Assembly: GCA_013361525.1 (NCBI GenBank)
Contig: JABFXY010000107.1
Coordinates: 1 to 64,000, forward strand
Direction of reading: 5' to 3'
Source: Polyangiaceae bacterium
GTDB taxonomy: Bacteria; Myxococcota_A; Polyangia; Polyangiales; Polyangiaceae
Length of the DNA: 64,000 nucleotides
A model generated the notes under the pieces. The model was not told the DNA's origin, did no database searches, and saw nothing but the letters and a program-made list of their open reading frames with translations. The number at the start of each line of letters is the position of its first letter. The stretch's first letter is position 1. This document shows, in pieces, positions 9,752-17,070 of the stretch. A program made the translations under genes and the position numbers.

Positions 9752-10894
9752 TTATGGCTTGGTGACCGTGCGCGTGAAGTTCATCACGCCGTCTTCATCG
9801 TAAAACGTGCCGGTGAACGTCGTCTCGGTGAGCTCGACGAGCAAAAAGCCGCCCTTCTGATCGTCCTCGTAGAAGGTCGGGTTGTCGCCCTCGAGGTCCG
9901 TCATCTTGGCGCCGGCGCCGGTCACGATGAACTCGATACCGCAGTTCGGGTTGAGCCATTGCCGGTCGTGATCGTGACCGCAGATGTAGACATCCATCTT
10001 GTTGCAGACCGAGTCGTCGAAGAAGTCTTTGACGTTTGCGCCGCTCGCGACCGGGAACCAATCCGGCAGGCCGTCGTAGGCGCCGGCGTTGCCGTGCGGG
10101 CCATTCGACACGTAGGGGTGGTGACCGACGCCGATCTTCCAATGTTTGTTGGATGCGGCGATCGCGCCGTCGAGCCAATCCTGCTGCTCGCTGTCGCCCG
10201 TGAAGAGAATGTAGTTCGTGTCGAGCATGAAGAACTCGGCGCTCGGCCCGATGAGGTCCTCCGGGGACTTCATCGAGTAATAGCGGCTCGGAAGCGACCA
10301 CTTGGTGCTCGCTTGCGAATAGCTGATTTCGTTCTGCGCCTTGTCGAACTCGAAGCCCGCGCCGTCGCCGCCGTAATCGTGATTGCCGAGGACGACGTGG
10401 AATTGGAAGTCGAGCTCGGAGTACGGCTGCTCGAACTTGGTTTGGAACTGCGGGTCGTCCGCGGAGTCGGCGCCGGACGGGTACAGATTGTCGCCGGTGT
10501 AGAGCGCGAAGTCGCAGCCGCCGCGCGCGTCGCACACGGTCTTGATGACGTCGGCGACTTTGTTCTGCCGCTCGTTGCCCTCGCCGGCGTCGCCGAGCGC
10601 GACGAAACGGAGGAAGCCCCCCGGGGCTCCGCCGCCCTCACCGCCCTGCCCGCTTCCGCCCGCGCCGCCCTGCCCACCGGTCGGAGCGCCGCCGGTCGCG
10701 GCTTCTCCCCCCGTGGCGGGTGCGCCGCCATTGGCGGGACCGGCGCCGTCGGACGTTTGGGACGTGGTCGATCCGCCGCCGCCGGTGGCGCCGCTGCCGC
10801 CTGTCCCGTCGTCGTCGTCCGAGCAGGCCGCGAGGGCCAGCGCGCAACACAGCCCCACGACGACCGACCGCTGGCCAAACCGCCCCGTACGCAT
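9752..10894 (-). CDS. Lipoprotein metallophosphoesterase, purple-acid-phosphatase-like
   Basis: 380 residues from the ATG at 10894, preceded closely by GGGGGAGGA; a GTG at 10909 in frame lacks a ribosome site. The signal peptide ends in LAAC (lipid Cys 24), and a Gly/Ala/Thr-rich linker runs to about residue 90. The catalytic domain has all calcineurin-type motifs in order: GDAGEGN, GDNLYPSG, GNHDYGGDG, GVGHHPYVSN and CGHDHDRQW. This order matches tartrate-resistant acid phosphatase-like enzymes, which hydrolyse phosphomonoesters using two metals. Likely surface or periplasmic. Divergent from the EEP-fold gene. Confidence 0.85.
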   Translation of the reverse strand: MRTGRFGQRSVVVGLCCALALAACSDDDDGTGGSGATGGGGSTTSQTSDGAGPANGGAPATGGEAATGGAPTGGQGGAGGSGQGGEGGGAPGGFLRFVALGDAGEGNERQNKVADVIKTVCDARGGCDFALYTGDNLYPSGADSADDPQFQTKFEQPYSELDFQFHVVLGNHDYGGDGAGFEFDKAQNEISYSQASTKWSLPSRYYSMKSPEDLIGPSAEFFMLDTNYILFTGDSEQQDWLDGAIAASNKHWKIGVGHHPYVSNGPHGNAGAYDGLPDWFPVASGANVKDFFDDSVCNKMDVYICGHDHDRQWLNPNCGIEFIVTGAGAKMTDLEGDNPTFYEDDQKGGFLLVELTETTFTGTFYDEDGVMNFTRTVTKP

Positions 10895-10963
10895 TCCTCC
10901 CCCTATCACATTCGCTCTGGGTTCGGGTCGCAGGTGCGTGACGGACTGCTATCTTTTTGTCGC

Positions 10964-11839
10964 GTGGCGCGCTTCGTCATCAAGACGTGGAACTGCTTCG
11001 GAGCTGCTCAGACTGCAGCGGCCTTCCTACGAAGGAGGGGTGCCCCGGACACCCACCGCTTCGGCGTCGCGGAGCTCGCGACGACGATTCAGGAGGCAGA
11101 CGTCGTCTGCATGCAGGAGCTCTTCCTCGCCGATGCGGAGGGCTTCTTCGACAGCCTCTCGCACCCACACAAGGTGCGCGACGAGAACGTGTCCCGGTGG
11201 TGGCCGCCGACCTTCGGCGGCTCCGGCCTCGGCGTCGCGTCCCGTTTCCCAATCATCTCGCGCAAGGTCCGTCCGTTCGATCGCCCGCACCTCGGTACGG
11301 AGCGTTTCGCGCGTAAAGGAATGTTACACGTGCGCGTGCACGTCTCGGGCGACGCGGATCTGTCGGCGGACATCATCACGACCCACATGCAGTCCGGCTA
11401 TGGGGGCGACGCAATGCGGGTAAGACGCCGGCAGATCGAGCAGTTGCGTGCCTTCGTCGAGGAGGTCCAGGACGAGCACCGGCCCTTCATCATCTGCGGC
11501 GACCTCAACATCGACGGGCTGACCCCGGCCCGCGCCGAGGGCGAATACGCCTTCCTGCGCGACCAGCTGTCGGACTTCGAAGACCTCGGGGCCCCCGACG
11601 ACCACCCGACCTTTCACCCCGACCCCGAGGTGAACGAGCTGGCCCACCGGTTCGAGGCCGCGAGCCCGAGACAACGTATTGATTACATGTTGTTCCGCCG
11701 CCCCCGCCCGGGTCGATCACCCCTGCTTCGTGCGATCGAGTGTGTCCTCTCACTCCGGGATCCGTTCCACGTACACGGTAGAGGAAGGACATTTGCGTCC
11801 GACCATTTCGCCGTGAAGGCCGTGTTCGAGCACGCTTGA
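10964..11839 (+). CDS. Endonuclease/exonuclease/phosphatase-fold hydrolase, sphingomyelinase-like
   Basis: About 291 residues using the GTG at 10964; a GTG at 10934 is possible and neither has a strong ribosome site. EEP-superfamily motifs are complete: KTWNCFG at the N-terminus, VCMQE with the metal-binding Glu 52, TTHMQSG, ICGDLNID, and SDHFAV close to the C-terminus. The domain resembles bacterial neutral sphingomyelinases and related phosphodiesterases. No signal peptide is visible, so the target may be a cytoplasmic phosphodiester rather than host lipid. It is divergent from the phosphatase lipoprotein gene. Confidence 0.75.
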   Translation: MARFVIKTWNCFGAAQTAAAFLRRRGAPDTHRFGVAELATTIQEADVVCMQELFLADAEGFFDSLSHPHKVRDENVSRWWPPTFGGSGLGVASRFPIISRKVRPFDRPHLGTERFARKGMLHVRVHVSGDADLSADIITTHMQSGYGGDAMRVRRRQIEQLRAFVEEVQDEHRPFIICGDLNIDGLTPARAEGEYAFLRDQLSDFEDLGAPDDHPTFHPDPEVNELAHRFEAASPRQRIDYMLFRRPRPGRSPLLRAIECVLSLRDPFHVHGRGRTFASDHFAVKAVFEHA

Positions 11840-11874
11840 ATCTTTCGTCGGCTGCCGGCTACAAATGAGACTGG

Positions 11875-12222
11875 ATGCTCGGCTTGCTCAAACGCTGGTT
11901 TCGCACGGAAGGGCCGCCGCCCCTCTTGGTACGCCTCCGTGATTCGTCGGGCTTCGTCGAAGGCGCGGTCGAGCTAACTGCTATTTGGCGGCCGAGCGGC
12001 CGGCGTCAAACGACGATTTCCCGAGCGGCTCAGGGCTTGTGCATCATTCCGTGGGGCGGCGGCAGCAACGTGGAGCTCTTGTTCGCGCACCCGAGCGGCC
12101 ACGCCAAGGTCGAGGCGCTGGCCAGCGACGCCGAGCTCGGCGAGGCGCGCGTCGTGTATCTCCGTCCGGCGGACGCTGCGGGCGTTGGCCGCCTCCAAGC
12201 CGGCCGCCTCCAGGCGGGCTGA
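11875..12222 (+). CDS. Small hypothetical protein
   Basis: 115 residues, soluble, starting with the basic, hydrophobic MLGLLKRWFR. No family is recognised. The C-terminus ends in a duplicated GRLQA-type unit that comes from a short tandem DNA repeat (GGCCGCCTCCA) at about 12190-12215. It follows the EEP-fold gene by 35 bases in the same direction and may share its transcript. It stops seven bases before the convergent glycerate kinase gene. Confidence 0.5.
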   Translation: MLGLLKRWFRTEGPPPLLVRLRDSSGFVEGAVELTAIWRPSGRRQTTISRAAQGLCIIPWGGGSNVELLFAHPSGHAKVEALASDAELGEARVVYLRPADAAGVGRLQAGRLQAG

Positions 12223-12229
12223 CTAGCAA

Positions 12230-13414
12230 TCAAGCCTTCGCGAGGATGTGGAGATCACACAGGTTCAGACCTGTGGGCGACGCAATCTCGATCAGCGTAC
12301 CTGCCTGACGATGCATCCGCGCGGTGTCGAAGCGCGCGACCATTGCAGCGACGTCGATGCCGCGCAGACGGGCCGCCGTTACCACCGCGCCGGCCGATTG
12401 GCTGCTCCCGTCGACTCCGTCGCTCGCGCCGCATAGCAGTGCAGCTTTGGGATCCAACATCGGCCCCGCGAGCGCGGCGAGGTGTGTGGATCGGCCGCCC
12501 CGTCCAGGGTTCGTCGACGTCACTTTCACGCTGGGCTCCGCGACGCGGACGATGGCCTGCCCGCTGACGAGCTCACGCGACAGACCCGCATAGGCGCGAG
12601 CGAGGTCCACCACGTCTCCATCGGTGGGCGGCATGAGATGAACTTCGAATTCCTCCGCTTCGAGGGCGCGGACCGCTGCGAGCGCGAGATCCTTCGGCGT
12701 CGCGACGAAGAGCGTCTCGAGACCGAGCGCCGACGCCTCCTGCGGCTTGAGCGTTTCGACCAGGGGCGCCTCGAGGCCATGCTCGGAGAGGACACGTTCC
12801 GCATCGGCCACCGTCGTCGGATCGGCAACCGTGGGTCCCGATCCGACATCGTGGGGTCCTCCTTCGAGGACGTCGCTCAAGAGCACCGAGGTGATCGGGC
12901 GGTTCGCGACGCGCGCGAGCCCACCGCCCTTGATCGCCGATAGATGACGCCGCACCAAGTTCAACACGGCAATCGGCACGCCGGCATTCGAAAGCGCCGA
13001 GGTCACGTGCACCTTCTGTTCAAGCGAGAGGCCGGGAACGGGCCGACACAAGAGCGACGACGTGCCGCCCGAGACGAGCGCGAGATCCAAACCCTCCTCG
13101 GCGAACGCGATGGCGGCGTCGGCCGCCTCGACACTGCTGGGAGTCGGCTCCGGATGGGTCGCGTAGCGAACGTCGACGCGCGCGCCGGCCCAAGCGACGC
13201 GTGTCCCCTGCGGCACCACCAAAAGGGCCCGATCGACCGACGCGTCCCACGCTCCTGCGAGCATCGCGGGCGCAGCCTTTCCGACGGCCAACACGCGACC
13301 GCGCCTGCGCCCGCCGAGCAGCCCCCGCACGCGCGCAGCGACGTCGAAGTCACGCACGACACGCAGGAAACAACGCGAGAGGATCTGAGGCAGCTCGTCC
13401 GACCGCCGGGACAT
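12230..13414 (-). CDS. Glycerate 2-kinase, MOFRL/DUF4147 family
   Basis: 394 residues. Family motifs are clear: VGKAAPAM near the N-terminus, VSGGTSSLL, the SDVLEGGPHDVGSGPTVADP segment that forms the active site, GRGGRSTHLAALAG in the MOFRL domain and SDGVDGSSQSAGAVV. Enzymes of this family phosphorylate D-glycerate to 2-phosphoglycerate in glycerate or serine catabolism. Cytoplasmic. The downstream genes on the other strand converge on it; a minus-strand tRNA array lies 51 bases upstream of its start, so it may be read through from tRNA transcription. Confidence 0.87.
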   Translation of the reverse strand: MSRRSDELPQILSRCFLRVVRDFDVAARVRGLLGGRRRGRVLAVGKAAPAMLAGAWDASVDRALLVVPQGTRVAWAGARVDVRYATHPEPTPSSVEAADAAIAFAEEGLDLALVSGGTSSLLCRPVPGLSLEQKVHVTSALSNAGVPIAVLNLVRRHLSAIKGGGLARVANRPITSVLLSDVLEGGPHDVGSGPTVADPTTVADAERVLSEHGLEAPLVETLKPQEASALGLETLFVATPKDLALAAVRALEAEEFEVHLMPPTDGDVVDLARAYAGLSRELVSGQAIVRVAEPSVKVTSTNPGRGGRSTHLAALAGPMLDPKAALLCGASDGVDGSSQSAGAVVTAARLRGIDVAAMVARFDTARMHRQAGTLIEIASPTGLNLCDLHILAKA

Positions 13415-13465
13415 TCCGTCGAGCTTATCTCGACGATCGACGATTTTCGCCGACCTTCGCAGGGG

Positions 13466-13538
13466 TGCGGGGCGTGAGAATCGAACTCACCCGATTCTGC
13501 TTGTCGAGCAGACGCGACCGCCAGATCGCTTGCCCCGC
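13466..13538 (-). tRNA. tRNA-Val (GAC), atypical
   Basis: On the minus strand a 7-bp acceptor (GCGGGGC/GCCCCGC), a 4-bp D stem, a TCTGC/GCAGA anticodon stem with loop TCGACAA, and a GTGAG/CTCAC T stem with loop TTCGATT form a full cloverleaf. The anticodon reads GAC. Two near-universal bases are wrong: position 8 is A instead of U, and position 33 is C instead of U. A CCA end is not encoded (ACCC follows). It may be a low-fidelity or decaying tRNA. Confidence 0.65.
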
Positions 13539-13546
13539 GCGCTTGG

Positions 13547-13615
13547 TCGCTGCGGACGGATTCGAACCGCCGGACACAGGCGTATGAGACCCGGTCTCCA
13601 CCTCGGAGCGCAGCG
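13547..13615 (-). tRNA. tRNA with CAT anticodon (Met or Ile2 type), atypical
   Basis: Minus strand: acceptor CGCTGCG/CGCAGCG, discriminator A and an encoded CCA (13544-13546). The T arm is GGCGG-TTCGAAT-CCGTC. The anticodon arm is CGGGT-CTCATAC-GCCTG. The D arm is only CTCC-GAGGT-GGAG and joins the acceptor with no normal two-base connector, so the molecule is just 69 bases. A CAT anticodon could mean elongator Met or lysidine-modified Ile; identity elements are too degraded to decide. Confidence 0.6.
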
Positions 13616-13621
13616 ATTCGG

Positions 13622-13692
13622 AGCGGCGTCCCGGAGTCGCACCGGGGTCTCGAGGCTGGCAACCTCGGATTCTACTGTTGAACCAACACCGC
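13622..13692 (-). tRNA. tRNA-Gly (GCC), atypical T loop
   Basis: Minus strand: acceptor GCGGTGT/ACGCCGC with one G-U pair, D stem GTTC, anticodon arm CGAGG-TTGCCAG-CCTCG reading GCC, and T stem CCCGG/CCGGG. The overall layout follows bacterial tRNA-Gly. The T loop is TGCGACT, with G where the pseudouridine precursor U55 normally is. CCG rather than CCA follows the discriminator. Confidence 0.65.
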
Positions 13693-13723
13693 AATGTTCG
13701 GTCCGCTCGTGAGAGCGAACCGG

Positions 13724-13799
13724 CCTCCCCGCCAGGAGTCGAACCTGGGACAACGGGCTTCGTAGACCCGAGCCTGAAAGTAGCCGTCAGGACGGAGAG
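13724..13799 (-). tRNA. tRNA-Arg (ACG)
   Basis: Minus strand: acceptor CTCTCCG/CGGGGAG with one G-U pair, canonical T arm CCAGG-TTCGACT-CCTGG, and anticodon arm CGGGT-CTACGAA-GCCCG reading ACG. An A34 would need deamination to inosine by TadA. The D loop is odd and an extra base or two separates the D and anticodon stems. CCA is not encoded (GCCG at the 3' end). Confidence 0.65.
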
Positions 13800-13831
13800 T
13801 CGCGCGCGACCATTGAAACCACTCGCGCGGG

Positions 13832-13904
13832 TGGGCTGTCGTGGGCTCGCACCACGTTCTCCCGGTTTTCAACCAGGCGCTATCACTCGACCAGCTCACA
13901 GCCC
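13832..13904 (-). tRNA. tRNA-Phe (GAA), atypical D and T arms
   Basis: Minus strand: perfect acceptor GGGCTGT/ACAGCCC, anticodon arm CCTGG-TTGAAAA-CCGGG reading GAA, and T stem CGTGG/CCACG. Position 8 is G, the D stem has only three good pairs, and the T loop is TGCGAGC, the same T55-to-G change seen in the nearby Gly gene. CCA is not encoded. It starts one base after the tRNA-Asn gene. Confidence 0.65.
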
Positions 13905-13905
13905 G

Positions 13906-13977
13906 CTCCGACGGAAGGGGTCGAACCTTCAACTCCCTGGTTAACAGCCAGGTGCTCTGCCATTGAGCTACATCGGA
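13906..13977 (-). tRNA. tRNA-Asn (GTT)
   Basis: Minus strand and canonical: acceptor TCCGATG/CGTCGGA, U8-A9, D arm GCTC-AATGGCA-GAGC, anticodon arm CCTGG-CTGTTAA-CCAGG reading GTT, T arm GAAGG-TTCGACC-CCTTC, discriminator G. CCA is not encoded. It is the first gene of the six-tRNA array in transcription order and the only one with all conserved bases. Confidence 0.9.
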
Positions 13978-13984
13978 TCGGCGT

Positions 13985-14003
13985 CACCGGTGCATGGCCG
14001 GTG
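13985..14003 (-). terminator. Hairpin between steroid-reductase-like gene and tRNA array
   Basis: CACCGG and CCGGTG pair around a 7-base loop, 60 bases past the stop of the minus-strand membrane-enzyme gene and just before tRNA-Asn. No T run follows, so termination is only a suggestion; it could separate the mRNA from the tRNA precursor. Confidence 0.3.
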
Positions 14004-14062
14004 TAGAGAGAGCGACGGCAGCTCTACGCCGAGGCTGACGCGAAATCTCGCGGTGAGCGATC

Positions 14063-14824
14063 TCACAGCAGGAGCGGGACGAGCGCCCGACGATCCGCCG
14101 GGTAATCCGAAAACCGCTCTTTGTACCACCGGTGATGCGAGATGGCGCGCGGGACGAGGTTCGCCGCGGTGTACAGCGCAAACGCGGCTCCGGCGAGCGA
14201 CCAGGTCAGGACGGCCCACCCCACCCATTCGATGATCTCGCCGAGGTAGTTCGGGCAAGACACATAACGGTAGAGCCCGCCCTGCGGCACCGCATAGCCG
14301 CCGTCGGTGCGATTGCGACGCAACGCGAGAAGGACGTTGTCCGCGTGCACGTTGATCCCAAACCCGAGGAAGAACATCGCGACGCCGATGACGAATTGCG
14401 GCGATGTCAGCCACGCGGAAGGATACGAGCCGTGCTCCGAGACCCAGCGCGCGTTCACGTACGCATTCAGCGTGTTGAACACGATGGCGGAGGCGACGAT
14501 CGTCACGGGCGTGGTCTTGCCCGACGCCTGGATGCGAAACGGGAAGATGAAGGTCCGGTGGACGTAATGGGTCTGCCAGACCAGCAGCATCAGGAACGGC
14601 ACCGTCTCGAACGCGTGGCGCCCGGTGAAGTAGATCACCGCCCAGCCGACAGAAGCCGGAAACTCCATCAAGATCCAACTCAATCGCTGCCCGATCTCCG
14701 GGCCGAATCCGCTTCGCCTGTGCCGCCCGTACGGCGCAGTGATGAAGAAGAGCGCGATGAACGTCGCCGCCGCGAGGACGATCTCGGCGATGGTCGCGAC
14801 GTGGTGGATCTGGGCTTCTGTCAT
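14063..14824 (-). CDS. Steroid 5-alpha-reductase C-terminal-like membrane protein
   Basis: 253 residues from the ATG at 14824, two bases after the stop of the upstream methyltransferase gene. About six hydrophobic segments span the protein. The C-terminal third has the signature of 3-oxo-5-alpha-steroid 4-dehydrogenases: GINVHADNVLLALR, then GGLYRYVSCPNYLGEIIEW and a late HHRWYKERFSDYP. Such enzymes reduce a C=C bond next to a ketone in steroids or long-chain lipids using NADPH, in the membrane. Some myxobacteria make sterols, so a sterol substrate is plausible but unproven; isoprenylcysteine-methyltransferase-like proteins are a related alternative. Confidence 0.75.
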   Translation of the reverse strand: MTEAQIHHVATIAEIVLAAATFIALFFITAPYGRHRRSGFGPEIGQRLSWILMEFPASVGWAVIYFTGRHAFETVPFLMLLVWQTHYVHRTFIFPFRIQASGKTTPVTIVASAIVFNTLNAYVNARWVSEHGSYPSAWLTSPQFVIGVAMFFLGFGINVHADNVLLALRRNRTDGGYAVPQGGLYRYVSCPNYLGEIIEWVGWAVLTWSLAGAAFALYTAANLVPRAISHHRWYKERFSDYPADRRALVPLLL

Positions 14825-14826
14825 CG

Positions 14827-15858
14827 TCAGCTCGCGCGGCGCGCGTCTCGGCGATTCAATCGGAGGACGGCGATCTTGGTCGCGTGGTTGAACGGCGCAG
14901 GATCCGCAGGGAGCTTCGCTTCGCTCGCGTCGTCCGTGACCGGCGCGCAATCCTCCGGGACGGAAATGGTCTTTTCGAGCTTGGCGTAGCCCTGCCCGAC
15001 GATGGCATCGATCGATTGCATGAACGCGATCCCCGACACGAACAATGCATTGTTGACGAGCACGAGCAGGCCGCCGTCGCCGACGACCGGGCGAACCTTG
15101 TCGACGAGGCGTCCGTAGGTCGCCTCGAGATCGACGCGGCCTCGCGCGGAATCTGCGAAAAGCGGCGGGTCGAGGATCACGAGGTCGAAGAGCTCGTTCT
15201 TCTTACGGAGCTGCGCCGTCACGTCGAAGTAATCGCCGGCGAGGAACGACGGCCGCGCGACGGGCAAGCCGTTCAACGCATTGGAGTCCTTCGCGACATT
15301 GAGGAACAGCTTGCTCCGGTCCGTTTGCACGACCGCTTTCGCGCCGGCCGCGGCTGCCGCGACACCGACGCTTCCCGTGTACGCGAACGCGTTGAGGACC
15401 CGCTTGCCGGGCGCTTGCTCGCGGACGAAAGCCCGGAGGTTGCGCGTATCGAGATAGAAGCTCGCGTCGTGGTGCAAAAGGAGGCGAATCGCGTAGCGAA
15501 CGCCGTCCTCCTCGATCGCGCGGCAGAGCTCGGCCTCGTCGCCGGCGAGAAGGCTCCCGCGCCGCAGGATGGGATCGCGCACGCCCTTGGGCTTGTGGAC
15601 CGCCGTCTTGAGGAACGGGAGCTTCGAGATCACCAGATCGGCAAGCGCTCTCGCGGATTCGACTCCTGCGCCTTCCTCCTCCGGATCGCCGTGGTCGAAC
15701 ACGACGAGGCTCGTCCCGTAAACGTCGAGCACGAACCTCGGCGCACCTTCACGGAAACCGTCGAACAGCCGGAAAGCGTTCTTCGGGTGGGGCGTGCGGC
15801 GGCTCTCGGCGACGAAGGCTTGGCGACGCTCGATCGCGCCGTCGATGAGTTGTTCCAC
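14827..15858 (-). CDS. RlmI-like class I rRNA methyltransferase
   Basis: 343 residues. The SAM-binding motif is NAFAYTGSVGVAAAAAG (around residues 156-172) and the catalytic segment is LVILDPPLFAD. An N-terminal beta-rich part precedes the Rossmann domain. This is the layout of RlmI/YccW 23S rRNA cytosine methyltransferases, though a full PUA domain and the catalytic cysteines of m5C enzymes are not obvious, so it may modify a different nucleotide. Cotranscribed with the steroid-reductase-like gene (two-base gap) and divergent from asd. Confidence 0.75.
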   Translation of the reverse strand: MEQLIDGAIERRQAFVAESRRTPHPKNAFRLFDGFREGAPRFVLDVYGTSLVVFDHGDPEEEGAGVESARALADLVISKLPFLKTAVHKPKGVRDPILRRGSLLAGDEAELCRAIEEDGVRYAIRLLLHHDASFYLDTRNLRAFVREQAPGKRVLNAFAYTGSVGVAAAAAGAKAVVQTDRSKLFLNVAKDSNALNGLPVARPSFLAGDYFDVTAQLRKKNELFDLVILDPPLFADSARGRVDLEATYGRLVDKVRPVVGDGGLLVLVNNALFVSGIAFMQSIDAIVGQGYAKLEKTISVPEDCAPVTDDASEAKLPADPAPFNHATKIAVLRLNRRDARRAS

Positions 15859-15951
15859 CCGGTCTCTTTACACGAGCAGCCATCGAGACGGCTGGTTGCT
15901 TTTGGCCGCAAGCTTGCGCCCCTAGCGCGATGGTGATTCTGTAAGCGCGTC

Positions 15952-17067
15952 ATGAAGCGCGTCGCAATCGTGGGTTTCCGCGGGATGGTGGGCTCGGTCC
16001 TCGTCGAGCGGATGGTCGCCGAACGGGACTTCGACCACTGCGAGCCGGTCTTCTTCTCCACCTCGCAGACCGGCGCGAAGGCGCCGGCCATCGGGCGCGA
16101 CGTCGCCCCGGTCGCCGGCGCGGGTGACGTCGATACCCTCGCGAAGTTCGACGTCATCATCAGCTGTCAGGGCGGCGACTACACGACCGAGATGCACCCC
16201 GCCCTTCGCCGCGCCGGCTTCAAGGGCGTGTGGATCGACGCGGCCTCGACGCTTCGAATGAACGACGCGGCCGTGATCATCCTCGATCCGGTCAACCGCT
16301 CGCTCATCGACGACGCAATTCATCGCGGCGTCCGCGATTTCGTCGGCGGCAACTGCACGGTCAGCCTGATGCTGATGGCGATCCACGGCCTCTACCAAAA
16401 AGGCTGGGTCGAATGGGTCAGCACGATGACCTACCAGGCCGCCTCGGGCGCCGGCGCCAAGAACATGCGCGAGCTCGTCGCGCAGATGCGCTTCATCGGG
16501 CAATCGGCGGCGCCGGTCCTCGACGACCCCGCGCGCGGAATCCTCGAGCTCGACCGAGCCGTCGGCCAAGCGCTCGCCTCCGAGAAGCTTCCGAAGGACG
16601 AATTCGGCTTTCCGCTCGCGGCGAGCTTGCTCGCGTACATCGACAAGCCGGTCGAGGCTGGGCAATCGCGCGAAGAGTGGAAGGGTCACGTCGAGAGCAA
16701 TAAGATCCTCGGCCTCCGGGGCGCGGACGAGATCCCCGTCGACGGCATCTGCGTGCGCATCGGCGCCATGCGCTGCCATAGCCAGGGTCTCACCATCAAA
16801 CTGAAGAAGGACGTGCCGCTCGACGAGCTCGACGCGACCATCGCCGAGAGCAATCCGTGGGCGCGCGTGGTGAAAAACGAAAAGCCCGCGACCCTCGCGG
16901 AGCTGACGCCCGCGGCCATTTCGGGGACGCTGGAGGTGCCGATCGGACGGCTTCGCAAGCTCAAGATGGGGCCGACGTACCTCGGCGGCTTTACGGTCGG
17001 CGATCAGCTGCTCTGGGGCGCCGCCGAGCCGCTGCGACGCATGCTGCGGATCGTGCTCGAGCAATAA
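15952..17067 (+). CDS. asd: Aspartate-semialdehyde dehydrogenase
   Basis: 371 residues, the length of the gamma-proteobacterial type. It reduces aspartyl phosphate to aspartate semialdehyde with NADPH, the branch point to lysine, methionine, threonine and diaminopimelate. The nucleotide-binding start is VGFRGMVGS. The catalytic cysteine is C135 in GGNCTVSLM, the same position as in E. coli Asd, and the proton-relay His lies in MRCHSQGLTIKLKK. It is transcribed alone and its stop is three bases from the convergent PLP-enzyme gene. Confidence 0.93.
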   Translation: MKRVAIVGFRGMVGSVLVERMVAERDFDHCEPVFFSTSQTGAKAPAIGRDVAPVAGAGDVDTLAKFDVIISCQGGDYTTEMHPALRRAGFKGVWIDAASTLRMNDAAVIILDPVNRSLIDDAIHRGVRDFVGGNCTVSLMLMAIHGLYQKGWVEWVSTMTYQAASGAGAKNMRELVAQMRFIGQSAAPVLDDPARGILELDRAVGQALASEKLPKDEFGFPLAASLLAYIDKPVEAGQSREEWKGHVESNKILGLRGADEIPVDGICVRIGAMRCHSQGLTIKLKKDVPLDELDATIAESNPWARVVKNEKPATLAELTPAAISGTLEVPIGRLRKLKMGPTYLGGFTVGDQLLWGAAEPLRRMLRIVLEQ

Positions 17068-17070
17068 GAG

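Noticed and set aside
13467..13538. tRNA-Asp on the plus strand (loop TTGTCGA)
   Set aside because: The plus-strand fold lacks a proper T loop; the minus strand has TTCGATT with a perfect T stem, so Val (GAC) on minus fits better.
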